NCBI GenBank assembly: GCA_022495005.1
Contig: JAGYXB010001324.1
Span: 2,542,001 to 2,606,000 of the forward strand
Source of the DNA: Rhyacophila brunnea
Taxonomy: Eukaryota > Arthropoda > Insecta > Trichoptera > Rhyacophilidae
DNA: 64,000 nucleotides
Reading direction: 5' to 3'
Below, piece by piece: positions 35,331-46,905 of the stretch. Position 1 is the stretch's first letter; each line of letters starts with the position of its first letter. Under the pieces are notes generated by a model. It searched no databases and was not told the origin of the DNA. It was given only the letters and a program-made list of their open reading frames with translations. A program made the translations under genes and the position numbers.

Positions 35331-37154
35331 ATCTGTACCTCAGAGGCAGACGGATGCAACTCCATTTTTGGGGAAAATGATTTTTTTTAAGAATCGTCAT
35401 GCTAAAGGCTTTATTTATTAGAAGCAGAGAGATGGAAGTCCTAGCCCAAGATATGCATAGAAAAAAGATGCAAGTGCCATACCTAACTTAGAGGCAGAAG
35501 GATGCAAATCCAATAATCCACTAAGATAAAATTCTATCAAACCGTCTGCAATATGTACCTACTAGACGAGAATCAGCCAGGAGAACGAGCTTTAGAGGAG
35601 GATACAGCACTATGGACCATATTATCTAAGTCATCAGAAAAATCAGAGCGGTAACAGGAATACAAGCTGTCGATATTCATGGGTTTTATAGACTATGAGA
35701 AAGGGTTCGATTCCATAAAGAAATTTTCAATACTCGATGCACTCAGAAATCAAGGAATCCCCGGGCGCTATATAAATATTTTCAATAATATATACAGTAG
35801 CGCAACAACATCTCCATAAACCATCGCGCATTTCCTATCAGCAAAAGAGTCCGACAAGGTGATACAATCTCACCTTAACTATTTACAGCTACACTTGAAT
35901 ACTTATTTAGAGAACTTGACTGGAATGACGCGGGCCCCCATAAATGGAGAATACGTGAGTCATCTGCGCTTTCCTGATGACAATAAATAGTAGTTTGCAA
36001 GACTCAGAAGACCTCCAAAGCAGAATGCAGGAACTCGCTGGAGTAAGCAACAAAGTAGGCTTGAAAATAAATGTGTCAAAGAAGAAAGTCATGTTCATCT
36101 GCTTTGCGGGCCAAAAAGAGATCCTCATCAATGGCATTCAGCTCGAAGCTTCAGTGCATCTGGCACAACAAGTGTCTACAGATGGATGTATATTTGATGA
36201 AATTGTTCGCAGAGTAAAGCTAGGCTGGAGTGCTTTTGGCCGCCTGAATAATTTCTTCAAAAATGACCTCCCACTGTGTCTAAAGTGCAAAGTGTTCAAC
36301 CAGTGTGTACTTCCCGTAATCACATGCGTGTGAAACATGGACTCTTAGGAAAAGATAGATCCAGAAACTTAGAGTAGCACAACGTGGAATGGAAAGGTAC
36401 ATGCTGGGCATAACGCAAACGGACAAAAAGGAGAATGAGTGGATAAGGGAACAGACAAGGATTAATGATGTGATAGAGTTTGCTAAAAACCTCAAATGGA
36501 AATGGGCTGGACACATAGGTCGAAGAAAGAACAAACGTTAGCCAAATTTATTCATCCAGTGGTATCCAAGAGGTACAAAACATCCGCAACGTAGATCTAG
36601 AAGCCGCTGGATCGATGAAATGATAAAGTTCTGCGGAAAAACTTGGCAATGCAACGCACAGGGACGAGAGAAGTGGAATCAACTTGGAGATTAGCGAGGC
36701 CCTCATCCAGCAGTGAATAGATTCAGGCTGGTGATGATGATGAATACATAATAAAATTTAAAAAAAATGTGTTTTGCTTTGTTATATGTATACCTATAAT
36801 TTTTTTTAACTTATAATTTGTTTTATTTTTGCTAGGTAAATGGGATACAAATCCACATTTAACAAAATATCTTTAGAGGCAGAAGGATGCAAATCCACAC
36901 TACGTTTTTTATTTTATTTTTTTTAGATATAAAATTGTATTATATTTATTCCTTTCTTACATATTCCAGAAGTACTTTAATTGAATTAGAATAAAAAAAA
37001 TAATGATCATTATAATGTAATGATATTTGATACATATTATGTATATTTTCTTAGAAGTTATTAATATTCGTTTAAAATAAAAATGTTTTTTGGCTCTCCT
37101 GAACAATTGGGTATTTGGCACTTGCATCCGTCTGCCTTTAAGGTACAGATATTA
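35331..37154. mobile_element. Inverted-repeat element holding an RTE copy
   Basis: Terminal inverted repeats of about 33 bp: atctgtacctcagaggcaga onward at 35331, against the complement of tctgcctttaaggtacagat ending near 37154. The subterminal word gaggcagaaggatgcaaatc recurs as direct repeats near 35345, 35492 and 36872, with a decayed version near 35425. The RTE-type LINE fragment at 35520-36745 lies inside. Without it the element would be about 600 bp. No transposase is recognised. Confidence 0.6.
35520..36745 (+). pseudogene. RTE-type LINE, 5'-truncated and decayed
   Basis: Reverse-transcriptase text in several frames. A GFRGGYSTMDHI block lies near 35595, then a GFYRL-type disrupted YEK-x-FDS motif, an RVRQGDTISP-like stretch near 35845, and LAGVSNKVGLKINVSKKKVM at about 36030. 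KLGWSAFGRLNNFFKNDLPL (about 36218) is followed by CLKCKVFNQCVLPVITC, then an NEWIREQTR block and a WAGHIGRR block. The 3' end is the repeat tggtgatgatgatgaa, typical of RTE elements that end in short tandem repeats. The FADD catalytic box is corrupted. Related copies are at 43051 (minus) and 50131-56150. Confidence 0.8.
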
Positions 37155-37290
37155 ACCTCAATAAACACAATATGGGCACTCAAAAATAAGAATATAATTA
37201 TCATTCTGTACGGCAGTCGCTACCAATTGGACTGCCTCTCAGTAAATCGTCGTTTTGGCGACAGCTGAAAGTGAATAGGTAATGATAATT

Positions 37291-37677
37291 CAGTGGTTAT
37301 TTTTCAAACCCGGACATGTCCAATATTCACTCCTCAGAGATAAATGAACTTTTCAAATAAAAACACAGAGCGAAAACACGCACGCGATAAAAACCAAAAT
37401 GTCAGATTGTATGACAACATACTTGGTCACGTGACTCAATACAGTCCCACCATTAGCTGAAAGTGACATGTCTCATTTTGAATGTCAACAACGTTGGACG
37501 TGTCCCTATTTGAATGTCAACCTACTTTTTGAAACCTCTTTTCAATATTATGAAATTGGTGTTTTGTGGCTATTTTTGAAAGTCAACAAAGTGTGTATGA
37601 GGTTATAGAATGATATTCCGATAATAACTCATTTTCGGCATGTATGGAACATGTCCAGTTTTGAAAGTTAACCACTG
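37291..37677. mobile_element. hAT-like MITE, 387 bp
   Basis: The ends CAGTGGTTATTTTTCAAA and the complement of tttgaaagttaaccactg are inverted, and the match extends outward through aatt on both sides. Inside, ttgaatgtcaac and ttgaaagtcaac variants recur four times. CAGTGG ends suggest hAT, but no 8-bp duplication can be read because the palindrome continues into the flanks. Confidence 0.6.
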
Positions 37678-37724
37678 AATTATTGAATATTAATATAATG
37701 TTTACTGGTTTTGCATTGAATTTA

Positions 37725-37815
37725 TAATTGTCTTAATATTTAGTTACATAAACGTCTTAAACTTATCATTTGTAATGTTTTTTTTTTTGTAAATAAATAA
37801 ATATTTTAATTTGAA
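37725..37815 (+). repeat. LINE-like 3' tail, family H
   Basis: cgtcttaaacttatcatttg, then taatgttttttttttg, aataaataaatattt and atttgaattc; same tail as at 60140 and 62810. Confidence 0.45.
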
Positions 37816-38368
37816 TTCACGTACCTACGTAGCAAAATATGACGATATTCCCTATTAAAGTCGAGCTCATTTCGATAATATGTTTTATTCATTCTGTCTA
37901 TTGTACTATTTTAAAGCTCAATTTATTTTGCTTAAGGGCCCGGGTGCCAAAGAACGGTTGAAAAATAAAAAAACACTTTCGAAGCTATGTCTGACAAATC
38001 TATAGAATAAAGTAGGAAATAGTAATATAGACTGCTTAACCTACAAACCGGCTAACGCCATTTGGAAAATTGTTCAGGAAAGAGAAAAAACTTATATAAA
38101 TTAAACAATTCCAAAAATACACTTAGATTTTATTTTTACAAATAAGCTGTACAATGAATTACTATACAATTTTAGCTTCCTTTTTATATAGGTATAAAGA
38201 TTATTTATGTAAAGATCGGAGTTGTTGCATTTATGATAATGGTAATTTGGTACCTGCAGTTGGCTGTTTTGTATGGAGAACGAAAACGCATTTATTTATA
38301 GGTGTAGGCTTAGGAATTCGAAATTTTGTGTGAGCATAAAAATATAAAACATGCTTTATATCAAAATA

Positions 38369-39672
38369 CGAGGGTGGGTCAATAAGTCCTTAGAAAAGCC
38401 GACAGGTGGCGCGACTAGTACTGTAAGCGGTTTGTTTTCATGCAGCGGCACTACCGATTCAGTATGCTGCGAAGTTTCAACCAGATTGGTCGGGTTGTTG
38501 TGTGTTTCTCGTACATTCAAAAAAAAAAATTGCTTGTGGAAAATGGAAAAATGGAAAATGGAGAAAATTGAGTTTAGAGCTGTTATTAAACATTTTAATA
38601 TAAAAGGGTTAACAGCAAAGGAAATAAAAATGAGTTGGATTTAGTTCACGGCATATCTGCTCCTTCACTTGCAACTATTTATAACTGGTTAAATGAATTT
38701 AAACGTGGTCGTACATCAACAAAGGATGAACCACGCTCAGGACGTCCTGTAGAGGTGACTACACCAGAAATGATTAATAAAATCCACGATATGGTGTTAA
38801 GTGACCGAAGATTAAAGTTGAGTGAGATAATTGAGGTTACAGGGATCTCAAAGGTAGCGTCATTTCTATTTTACATGACAAATTGGGCATGAAAAATATT
38901 TCTGCAAGATGGGTGCCGCGTTTGCTCACAGTCGACAATAAACGCAATAGGGTGGTGGCCTCTAAAGCCCTGTTGTCGCTCATGCAACGCAATCCGGATG
39001 AATTTTTTCGTCGCTTTGTGACTGTAGATGAAACATGGATACACTACTATACTCCCGAGATGAAAGAACAGTCAAAGCAGTGGATTGCGAAAGGCGAACC
39101 ATGTCCAAAGAAGGCGAAAACCGTAAAATCAGCTGGTAAGGTTATGGCTACTGTATTTTGGGATGCACGTGGAATTATTTTCGTTGACTATTTGGAAAAA
39201 GGAAAAACAATAACAGGGGATTATTATGCATCTTTATTGGACCAGCTAAAAACGAAATTGAAGAAAAACGGCCTCATTTAAACAGGAAAAAAATCCTCTT
39301 TCATCAAGACAATGCCCGTGTTCACACATGTTTACGATCAATGGCTAAAATTGAAGAATTGAAGTTCGAATTGGTCGACCACCCACCGTATTCGCCAGAT
39401 TTAGTCCCCAGTGACTTTTTCCTTTTCCCAAACTTATAAAAATGGCTAAGTAAGTGGACAACGTTTTTTTTCAAATGAAGAAGTCATCGATCGGACAAAT
39501 AATGCTTATTTTGAGGACCTTCCGAAAACTTATTTTTCTGACGGTTTAAAAAAAATTGAGAAACGTCTAACCAAGTGTATTGAGCTCCAAGGAGATTATG
39601 TTGAGAAATAAAAAAAAATACAAAAATAAAAACTGTTTTAATGCTTTTTTCTAAGGAATTATTGACCCACCA
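38369..39672 (+). mobile_element. mariner transposon, about 1.3 kb, decayed
   Basis: Terminal inverted repeats cgagggtgggtcaataagtc (38369 onward) and the complement of gaattattgacccacca (ending about 39672), sharing TGGGTCAATAA-TCCTTAGAAAA. A TA precedes the left end. The right outermost bases have diverged (ccaccat), so the second TA is not clear. Length, ends and the enclosed transposase are those of a Tc1/mariner element. Confidence 0.88.
38558..39611 (+). pseudogene. mariner transposase, D,D34D, frameshifted
   Basis: It starts at MEKIEFRAVIKHFNIKGLTA. A helix-turn-helix region follows (APSLATIYNWLNEFKRGRTS, then DEPRSGRPVEVTT), then the linker motif WVPRLL. All three catalytic aspartates can be read: VTVDETWIHYYTPE, LFHQDNARVH, and YSPDLVPSDFFLF, with 34 residues between the second and third. 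The frame shifts near 38635, 38860 and 39270 and again around 39440-39460, where there is also an in-frame stop. The protein cannot be made. It ends LQGDYVEK just before the right terminal repeat. The normal family length is about 345 residues. Confidence 0.9.
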
Positions 39673-39729
39673 TCAAATTTTTAGTCAAAAGCGCAGTTAG
39701 CTGGTTTTCAGATTAACCAGTACGTGTAC

Positions 39730-40620
39730 CTATGTATAAAGTATCATGGTGATAAAATTGAGTTTGCAAAAGACATTTGCCAAAATATAGCGATTTATCA
39801 AAAATGACTAGTTAATTACTAAGCTTTAACGAATATATTTTATGAAGTTTACCTATTATATTGTGAGGTAAAAATAAAATAAAAACTATTATGATACTTA
39901 CACTTGTTCACAAACGACTACATTTAAAAACTGATATAACCAAGGACTCAATTATTAAACGTGGACGTTTATTGTATTTGTTTATTTTATGAATAATGTC
40001 TATATCCTGGTAGATAAAAGATAGGATATTATAATAACATATAATTACTTATAATGGTACCCAACGATCTTGACACGTGGGCCCTTAACTGAAAAAAAAC
40101 AAATAATTATACTGGTATAAGTTTCCACGACTTTTGATGTTATAACGTTTTTTTAGAATTATTTAATTACGTATCCTTTTAAAATCGTCGACATTTTTGC
40201 GGACAGGAAAATTGTTATACCGAAAAGGCGAGCTTTTCACAAATAAACAACCTCGTTAAGAGATCAAATAGGCATAATATCAAGCGAAGGTGGTTAAAAT
40301 TTCATCATATTTTTCGAGTGTTTACTGAAAGCTCTGCCAAAGGCTAAAGAAGAGCTTTTAACATATTTGTAGTAGAGCCAATAAATGCTCAAAAGCTCAA
40401 AAGTCGCAAAGGGAGTTACTGGGAAAGCTTTGCTGCATTTTAATATCCATTTTAGGGTGATATTCGTGTTCAACGTATTTTATATACTCAAAGCCTCCGT
40501 TTATCGTTAAAAACTCTCATATCATATTATTCGTATAATTAAAAATGTAATATTAATAAAATATGTACCCTTTTTGTATTATTATTTATATAATACGTAA
40601 ATAATATACTTATATAATAC
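39730..40620. other. No recognisable feature
   Basis: AT-rich; no gene or repeat edge supported. Confidence 0.4.
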
Positions 40621-40629
40621 TTCATGGCA

Positions 40630-40760
40630 TTTGAATTTAAATTCGAATGGTTGTACTATTTCATTTGAACCTTTTTTTTGCAACCTGGGTTTCGCCTTTT
40701 GGTATCTTAGGGCACAATTTGCACTCACCAAAGAGTAAATACATACTGACAATGAATACC
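40630..40760 (+). repeat. Foldback family I, left half
   Basis: aattcgaatggttgtactat, then ttcatttgaacc and the spacer ttttggtatcttagggcaca, matches the left arm and spacer of the foldback at 14968-15157 and, inverted, 61140-61290. The right arm is missing. Confidence 0.5.
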
Positions 40761-40769
40761 ATATTATTT

Positions 40770-41685
40770 ATTCTAACTTATATAACAAATAAATATAATA
40801 AAGTAGGTAACAACTTTATCACCTACTTATTAAGTCAAGAATCGAAATAAAAATAATATAAGTGTTTGTAACCATTATCATTAATAATACAATCAACACC
40901 CATGTCCACTGGTCTTAAAATTGTAATATTTGTGTTCTTTTCTTCATTTGCCACCCTTTAAAATAAGCCGGCTCTAATCAATGCATGACCTGCCTAGTGC
41001 CTACCCCTGCGGATCATATTTACTTAAAAAGACTTTCGAGGCATTAATCGATTGTTTCTTTCGAAGTATTTGAAATTTCTTAACGCATAAATTTACCATT
41101 TAGTATGAAGATACTCCATAGACAAACATTAAAAATGCAATCAAGTATTAATCTCCATATATAAATCAATGCCGCTATTAGGTCAAACTTTACGGACGAA
41201 GTCAATCATTTGATCCTCGAAACTTTCTTTATTCACCAGTTAGTTAGTTAAATATTCACGGAGCGGACAGAGACCCTTTTTTGGGGGAAAACGTGGTTTT
41301 CTGGGCAAAAGAATTATTACAAACTAGGGTCAAATAAGTTCGGCTAACTATTTAATACAACAACCCGCGGGAATAGTGATAATTATGGCAGAATTCTCTT
41401 AGTAGTTTAAGTATTTATATTCGAGACTAAATATACACAATGAAGCATAAATTCTACATTTAAAATAATTATGTATTAGGGTGTCGTATCCTTTTTACAC
41501 CTTGCTGAACTTGCCGGTAGAAGGTTGCGTAGTTTTCTAAACCGAGTGTCGCCAATGTGGGTGTTATGGATGATTAAGTCGTCAGAAGGAGAGATGAAAA
41601 ATCGAGGTTTGATGGTTGCTCCAGTGAATGTTGAATCGAGTTTTATTTTTGGCGTAATTGTCTATATAATATACGGAGAATGATA
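40770..41685. other. No recognisable feature
   Basis: AT-rich; nothing supported. Confidence 0.4.
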
Positions 41686-41689
41686 TTCT

Positions 41690-41885
41690 AACAGCATGGG
41701 AACTTATATTCGAGAGACCTTTTTGATGAAATATTATTAGCTATATATACAATCAAAATAAGATTTAAATAATATAATTAATTGATAGTTGTTTGCATTT
41801 ATAATCAGCAAATAAATGGGGTTTGTTTCAATGGACATACGAGTAGCTAGGAATTTATTATTGCAGTCATATAATTTGAAACCAC
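41690..41885 (+). repeat. Dispersed repeat family E, copy 2
   Basis: Direct-orientation relative of 670-870, sharing gatgaaatattatt, aatggacatacgagtagc and gtcatataatttgaaac. Confidence 0.55.
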
Positions 41886-41889
41886 GAAA

Positions 41890-43010
41890 AACAGAAACTG
41901 GTTGAGCCATTTATAGTCGCAATTTTATCCTTATTTCCCCCTCTACCTCCTAATTCCTTGGTATTGTCACAAGACGAGGCAAGAGCGGAGTTACGGTGAT
42001 AATTTGAGCGTAAATTCAAGAGACATTCAGTTCGATCGACATAGCGGACGTGAACGGGCCTCTAAAAACTTTCGGTCGCTTAGTGATTGACTCAATAATA
42101 CAGACTGATTCAGAGGTATCTAGGTCGTCAGCTTGATATAGTGGGACCGTCAGATACTTCTGAATATCTGGCAAGCCGTGATACCGGCTATAATCCTTCA
42201 TACAACCTGCCATCATCATTTCATATATGATCATTATCATCCATAAACTGCGTATCATCAAGTGCCGCGCACCGGGTGTCCTAAAACAAACAATACCGCG
42301 CGAGTGACAGTGAAACCAGACCATGGAGCCATCATAAATATCAGTGTCTGGCATTCTGTTAAATCGCCCCCACCCCTAGATCCGGACTACTCATCATCCC
42401 CAATATTACAGTCCACTTGCAAAATGCTCAACCAGATACTTAATATTTTTAATTCGATATCTCTTGATTGAATTGAAAAATCCTCCAAAGCATAATAGTA
42501 CCTACTGAGAAATATATTAACCAATATTTTATATTTAGGATTGCAAAAGTCGAGAAAATTTATTTTGCTTGACGACCACTCTAGGCGACTGACAAATTCA
42601 ATTTAGCAAAAATAATACACAATTGATAGAATTGATATAATGAATTTAACCCAGGTAAGTATTTCAAGCTTCGTTTGAATCCCGCAAACTTAGAAAAAAT
42701 AAAGGTATCTATTAATTTATTAAATCCGTTTTTATTGTAGACGTAATAAATTTAATAGAAATAAGGAATGTAATTCTTTTCATTGAAAAGGCAACATTAA
42801 TAAAATCTAGAATACAATATGTGTATTTGAATGCTAGTTAATACAACTTTGATTCTTAGTTTTTTTTTATTAAATTATGTATTTACAGGTTGATTCAATC
42901 TAATACGTATCATAAAATTTATAAACAATGAGCTTTATTATAAAATTATATAAGCAGCATCCATATTATCATGTTAAAACAAAAATAAGTTAGATAATCA
43001 TGGAGTTCCT
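41890..43010. other. No supported gene
   Basis: A GC-richer patch at 42000-42420 carries open frames on both strands, of up to 112 codons on the minus strand. No domain is recognised, and codon content is similar on both strands. The remainder is AT-rich. Confidence 0.35.
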
Positions 43011-43014
43011 GCCA

Positions 43015-43525
43015 AGAATTGGTAAATCAATAATTTAGGTATTTAGAGTTCACCATCATCATCAGCCTGAAACTATACGCTGCTGCATGAAGGGCTCTCC
43101 AAGCTGATTCCACGTATCTCGGTCCTGTGCGTTGCGTTGCCACGTACTTCCGCATAACTTTATCATTTCATCGATCCAGCGGCCTTTAAGTCTACCTTGT
43201 GGACGTTTTGTACCTCTTGGATACTGGTCGATGAATAAATATGTCCAGCTCATCTCGATTTGAGGCTTTTAATGAACTTAATCACATCGCAAACCCTTGT
43301 CTGCTTCCGTATCCAATCATGCCTTTTTTCCTTTAGAGTTAACAACGGATTATGTGTCTATATTATATAAATATGTAGGGATTCATGAAAAAAATCAGTT
43401 TTATCTAATATTTAGAACATGCACATAAAGCACAAATAAATTAGCATTATGCTTGATGTTACAGGGTAAGTCAAACTTAAAATTGCAATTACTTCATCAT
43501 AACATGTTTTCGAGACTTTTGGCAG
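43015..43525. mobile_element. MITE family G interrupted by an RTE fragment
   Basis: attggtaaatcaataattta and gtatttagagtt on the left join aacaacggattatgtgtcta on the right once the LINE insert is ignored. The join matches the continuous copies at 30968 and 34530. Confidence 0.75.
43051..43331 (-). pseudogene. RTE-type LINE 3' fragment with 9-bp duplication
   Basis: 281 bp on the minus strand, flanked by TTTAGAGTT at 43042-43050 and 43332-43340. It encodes only the extreme C-terminus (a QYPRGTKRPQGRLKGRW block, then MIKLCGSTWQRNAQDRDTW and NQLGEPF). It ends in a TGATGATGATGG tail. Severe 5' truncation plus a target duplication is the signature of target-primed reverse transcription. The insertion into family G dates it as younger than that MITE copy. 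Confidence 0.9.
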
Positions 43526-43529
43526 TATT

Positions 43530-44315
43530 TCCGGAATATAATGTAATTAAAATAATTTAAATCATTAAATAATAATACGAGGGGTAAAATATGACTGAAA
43601 TATATAATATAAACAACACCTTCGTTTGCCTAGGTTGCGGGCGGTCTGTTTGTATAGCCATGTATCGTGAGTTTAATCGTGCTACCTACCGTGTTACATA
43701 CGTTCTACCAATGTATGTTTGATCTGGCGCTAGGACTTAGTAGATTGCGTAAATGACTAGCAATCGTTCCTCAATTTATAAATTACTATAAAATTACAAA
43801 ATAGTAAATACTTTCTAATCCTTTTATCTAGCATATACACATTTTAGATAAAGGTTTAGCTAAAAGATACACCTTATAAGAAATTTCTATGATTTTACAA
43901 TAATAGAAACTGCCATTTACGTTTCCAGACCCTTCAAATGTAGTGATCACATAAGCGAAAACACCGCTGCAATGATCTCATAAGTGAAATCAAACCATTT
44001 ATCCATGATCAAGTCTGAATAATGGAGGTGTTACTGGACTTGAAAATACAATATTTCTAAAAATAAAATTAACAAATTGTTTTTTGCACTGCACCCACCT
44101 AGGAATGATGTACCTGCATGGCATATTATCATTAAATCACACAATCATTCCTATAAAAATGGAATAAGTATATAATTGGTGTATGTTTCATAAATGATAG
44201 TTCGATGAGATGGACATTGTAAGTGATCACACTTTACTAAATACACGTTTAATGGTATACCAAAGTATTTGCCATGAAATAATTATTATCACTAAAATTC
44301 TTTCTTAACTTTCTT
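43530..44315. other. No recognisable feature
   Basis: AT-rich; nothing supported. Confidence 0.4.
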
Positions 44316-44317
44316 CT

Positions 44318-44482
44318 TTAAGCACTACGGTGCATGGTTGCAGCATCAGTCCCGTGCGGCTCCGTTTCGGGACGGAATGAACACTTAAAATCACTTCTTT
44401 CAGACACGTTTAAAGCGTCATGGAAAGCGGCCGTGCATATCCACGGCTGTGCATATATGACGGGTGGTGGTGGGAACTTTAA
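44318..44482 (+). mobile_element. R1-clade LINE, solo 3' UTR
   Basis: This plus-strand segment matches the minus-strand 3' UTR of the R1-clade element at 50874-51081. Shared words in the same order: ggtgcatggttgca-like, cagtcccgtgcggct, cgggac, then gcggccg and ggtgggaa-c/t-ttta. It contains no coding sequence, so it is an extreme 5' truncation. Divergence from the nested copy is clear, so it comes from an older or different subfamily. An open frame at 44334-44519 is incidental. Confidence 0.75.
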
Positions 44483-44489
44483 CGTAATC

Positions 44490-44925
44490 CTTTTATCTAT
44501 ATATCTTATTTCTGTTTAAATAATATTTTTTTGTATCTTTATATTATTTCACTTATTGATTTACCACATTCTTACAATATTATTATTTATTACCTACTAA
44601 TAAAAGGGTAAACAATATTTTTGAAAAAAAAGTTTAGTAATTTCGTTCCTAGGATTTTAGGTTCAAACAATCTAGTGGTTTCTCGGTACTCAAAGTTCCG
44701 TGATTGTAAAGCTTATTAGAGAATAATATTATGTGGTAATTAAATGTATTTATTATAAACGTATATAACTGAACCACTTAGAAATATATTTATCGACTAA
44801 TATATTTTATATGTGGGTATACATTTATTAGAAAAACGTACATAATTTATTACACTGTATATTTTAAAAATTGGTTCATGCTGATTTTTTAATAATATTA
44901 TTTTTGAACATGCATAACTTGATAT
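44490..44925. other. No recognisable feature
   Basis: AT-rich; nothing supported. Confidence 0.4.
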
Positions 44926-44929
44926 ATAT

Positions 44930-45425
44930 CTACTGGAAAAAATCACGTACACGTACACTTTAATGTTCAATATATTATTATGGAATGTTACATTCTCAAC
45001 TCTTGTTAATTATTCGTTGAATAAAAGAAATGGACTATTAAAAATTGTTAGCAAGTTTAAGTAGATGTTATAACTAAATTTTTGGCGAGAGCCGGACGTC
45101 GGTTAGTAATTAATATTCCTTGATTTGAAAACACAAAAACCGATAGTCAAGAATAACGCATTTTGATAAGCATTTCATGTAGGCCTTACTAGTTTAAATT
45201 ATCGCAATTAGATAGGGGGCTCGTAGCTTAATTGGTTAAAGCATTATTGGCGCGATAGCAGTAGATATATGGGTTGAAATCCCGTCAAGCATCATATTTT
45301 TTTTAAATGTGATTTTTTCTAGTAGGAATATATTATTATCTGAAGTGTTTTCAAGTTATGCATGTTCAATATATGGAATGTTATATTCTCAAATCTTATG
45401 AACTATTAGTTAATAAAAAAAATGG
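44930..45425 (+). repeat. tRNA-derived SINE family 1, tail plus full copy
   Basis: A tail (ggaatgttacattctcaact, then aattattcgttgaataaaag) is directly followed by a full unit starting aaaattgttagcaagtttaa. The tRNA-like core has box A TAGCTTAATTGG at 45224-45235 and box B GGGTTGAAATCCC at 45271-45283. The unit ends with the same tail (gaactattagttaataaaaa). The tail-then-head arrangement suggests tandem insertion or a dimer. Confidence 0.65.
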
Positions 45426-45577
45426 TTTATTAAATATATCATTTTTATCTGGAGATTGAGAACCACTATCGGTACAAGACAGGTGTTAAATTATCAATAT
45501 ATTTTATCAGATTTCCCGATTATTTTTTCTGTCATTATGCATAATGGTCGTCAATTAAATTATATTCTTTCTAATAG

Positions 45578-45668
45578 GATCACATGGGCCTCCACATAGT
45601 AGAGGTTTGTATTGACAGATTTTGTTTTTTACGAGAAATGGATGTCAACCACTTGCTCAACCTACTAG
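45578..45668 (-). repeat. Dispersed repeat family F, copy 2
   Basis: The complement of this segment matches 10855-10950: gttgagcaagtggttgacat, then catttctcgtaaaa and a block ending in ggaggccc. No boundary structure is visible. Confidence 0.5.
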
Positions 45669-45689
45669 GTCCATACCTTGACTCACACA

Positions 45690-45848
45690 CAAATTGGTTA
45701 GTGCCATAATATTATATATGACGTACACACAATATCATACACACAAATTGAAAAACACTATGTGTACTTGTCAGATCCAGGATTCAAACCTGGGACCCAC
45801 GGCGTTATAGTCCAACGCTTAAACCGCGCGGCCACCGTGGGCCTTATA
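45690..45848 (-). repeat. tRNA-derived SINE, family 2
   Basis: The minus strand carries TGGCCGCGCGGTTTAAGCG as box A and GGTTTGAATCC (complement of 45780-45790) as box B. An apparent GCGTT/AACGC stem lies between them. The body includes caaattgaaaaacac-type words seen at 6186 and 9745. The loop is not a normal anticodon loop, so this is not a working tRNA. Confidence 0.6.
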
Positions 45849-45849
45849 T

Positions 45850-46372
45850 AATGACCTATTAATCACGAGATCCATTAAAATATACACATGGTGAGTTTAT
45901 TAAGTATTATGTATAGCAAAATCCTTTAACGAACACGCTTGATTAAGTTAACGCGGTGAAAAGTGAACGCGGGCGACGCGACGCTTTCCGTCGTTAGGTT
46001 AGCCATTTTTCGTTACCGTTAATCCGTTATCCGTTATTCGTTACCTACCGGAAGGCAAAATTTATAGCGAACCATTAACGGCGCCAGAACTAAATAACTG
46101 TCACCTTGAAACGCCTTTAATTTACAAGTACCTACTTACTTAGACAGATACCCACCTTCGTTTTGCGCGAAATTATTTCAGAGATGAATTTTATTACGTA
46201 CCTATTTTGAATTTATTAAAGGTTTTTCAAAATAGTGTTTAAATATTATATAGTTTGACTAAGTATATTAAATACAAATTGACGCCAAGCTGACCATACC
46301 ACTACTCTCTTATTCTACCAGAATCGTCTTTATTCATTCGTAATTATTATTTGATACTATTCATTTGCAATT
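45850..46372. other. No recognisable feature
   Basis: A local run of cgttaccgttaatccgttat repeats near 46012 is low-complexity. Nothing else is supported. Confidence 0.4.
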
Positions 46373-46905
46373 AGGGATTGCAATAGCGGTATTTCAAAAC
46401 CGGTATTCAATTATTTATCGATATCGAAATACCGGTATTTTCGATATTAAGAAAGCATACACGTTTATGTTTTCGGATATAAATTAAATGTTACTTTTTC
46501 ATTATTTACCATTATATTATATATTAAATAACGCGTATAAATCGTATGCTGCCAAAATGCAAATATATTGACTGAAACCAACAAAAGTTACATAATATTA
46601 AAATAAAATCCCTCATATATACTTATAAAATTGTCGCGATGAATTAACATGTTTCGAAAAAGAAAACATTCGTGCCTAATAACTATTGATCTAACGTTTA
46701 TAGTAATCAAACAAACGTTGAATTTGAGAGAGATTTTCCTGTACCTGGACTAGTATTTGCAAAAATTAGCAGTTCTAAAATATTATGATCTATACATATT
46801 TATAAAGGTCAACATAATAAATGTACGTAGATTGCAAAAAATAGTATTTTAAATAGATTTTAATAGTTATATTTATTGATATATTCAAACGGTATTGCAA
46901 CCCTT
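46373..46905. mobile_element. Inverted-repeat element, 533 bp
   Basis: Short inverted ends agggattgcaatagcggtat and the complement of acggtattgcaaccct. The left end continues with the self-complementary accggtatt/aataccggt. The interior is AT-rich with no coding sequence. The target duplication is uncertain, so the superfamily is open. Confidence 0.5.

Larger units (their letters stand above)
38020..39725 (+). mobile_element. Family D repeat interrupted by mariner
   Basis: 38020-38368 and 39673-39725 together match, as one continuous sequence in inverted orientation, 58985-59370. The left part has gcagttggctgttttgta and gtgtgagcataaaaatata. The right part has gtcaaaagcgcagttagctg. The uninterrupted copy shows that the mariner fell between the catgctttata and gtcaaaag blocks. 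No protein is encoded. Confidence 0.7.

Noticed and set aside
42016..42354. 112-codon minus-strand open frame as a gene
   Set aside because: No recognised motif. The opposite strand is also open, and there is no splice or promoter support.
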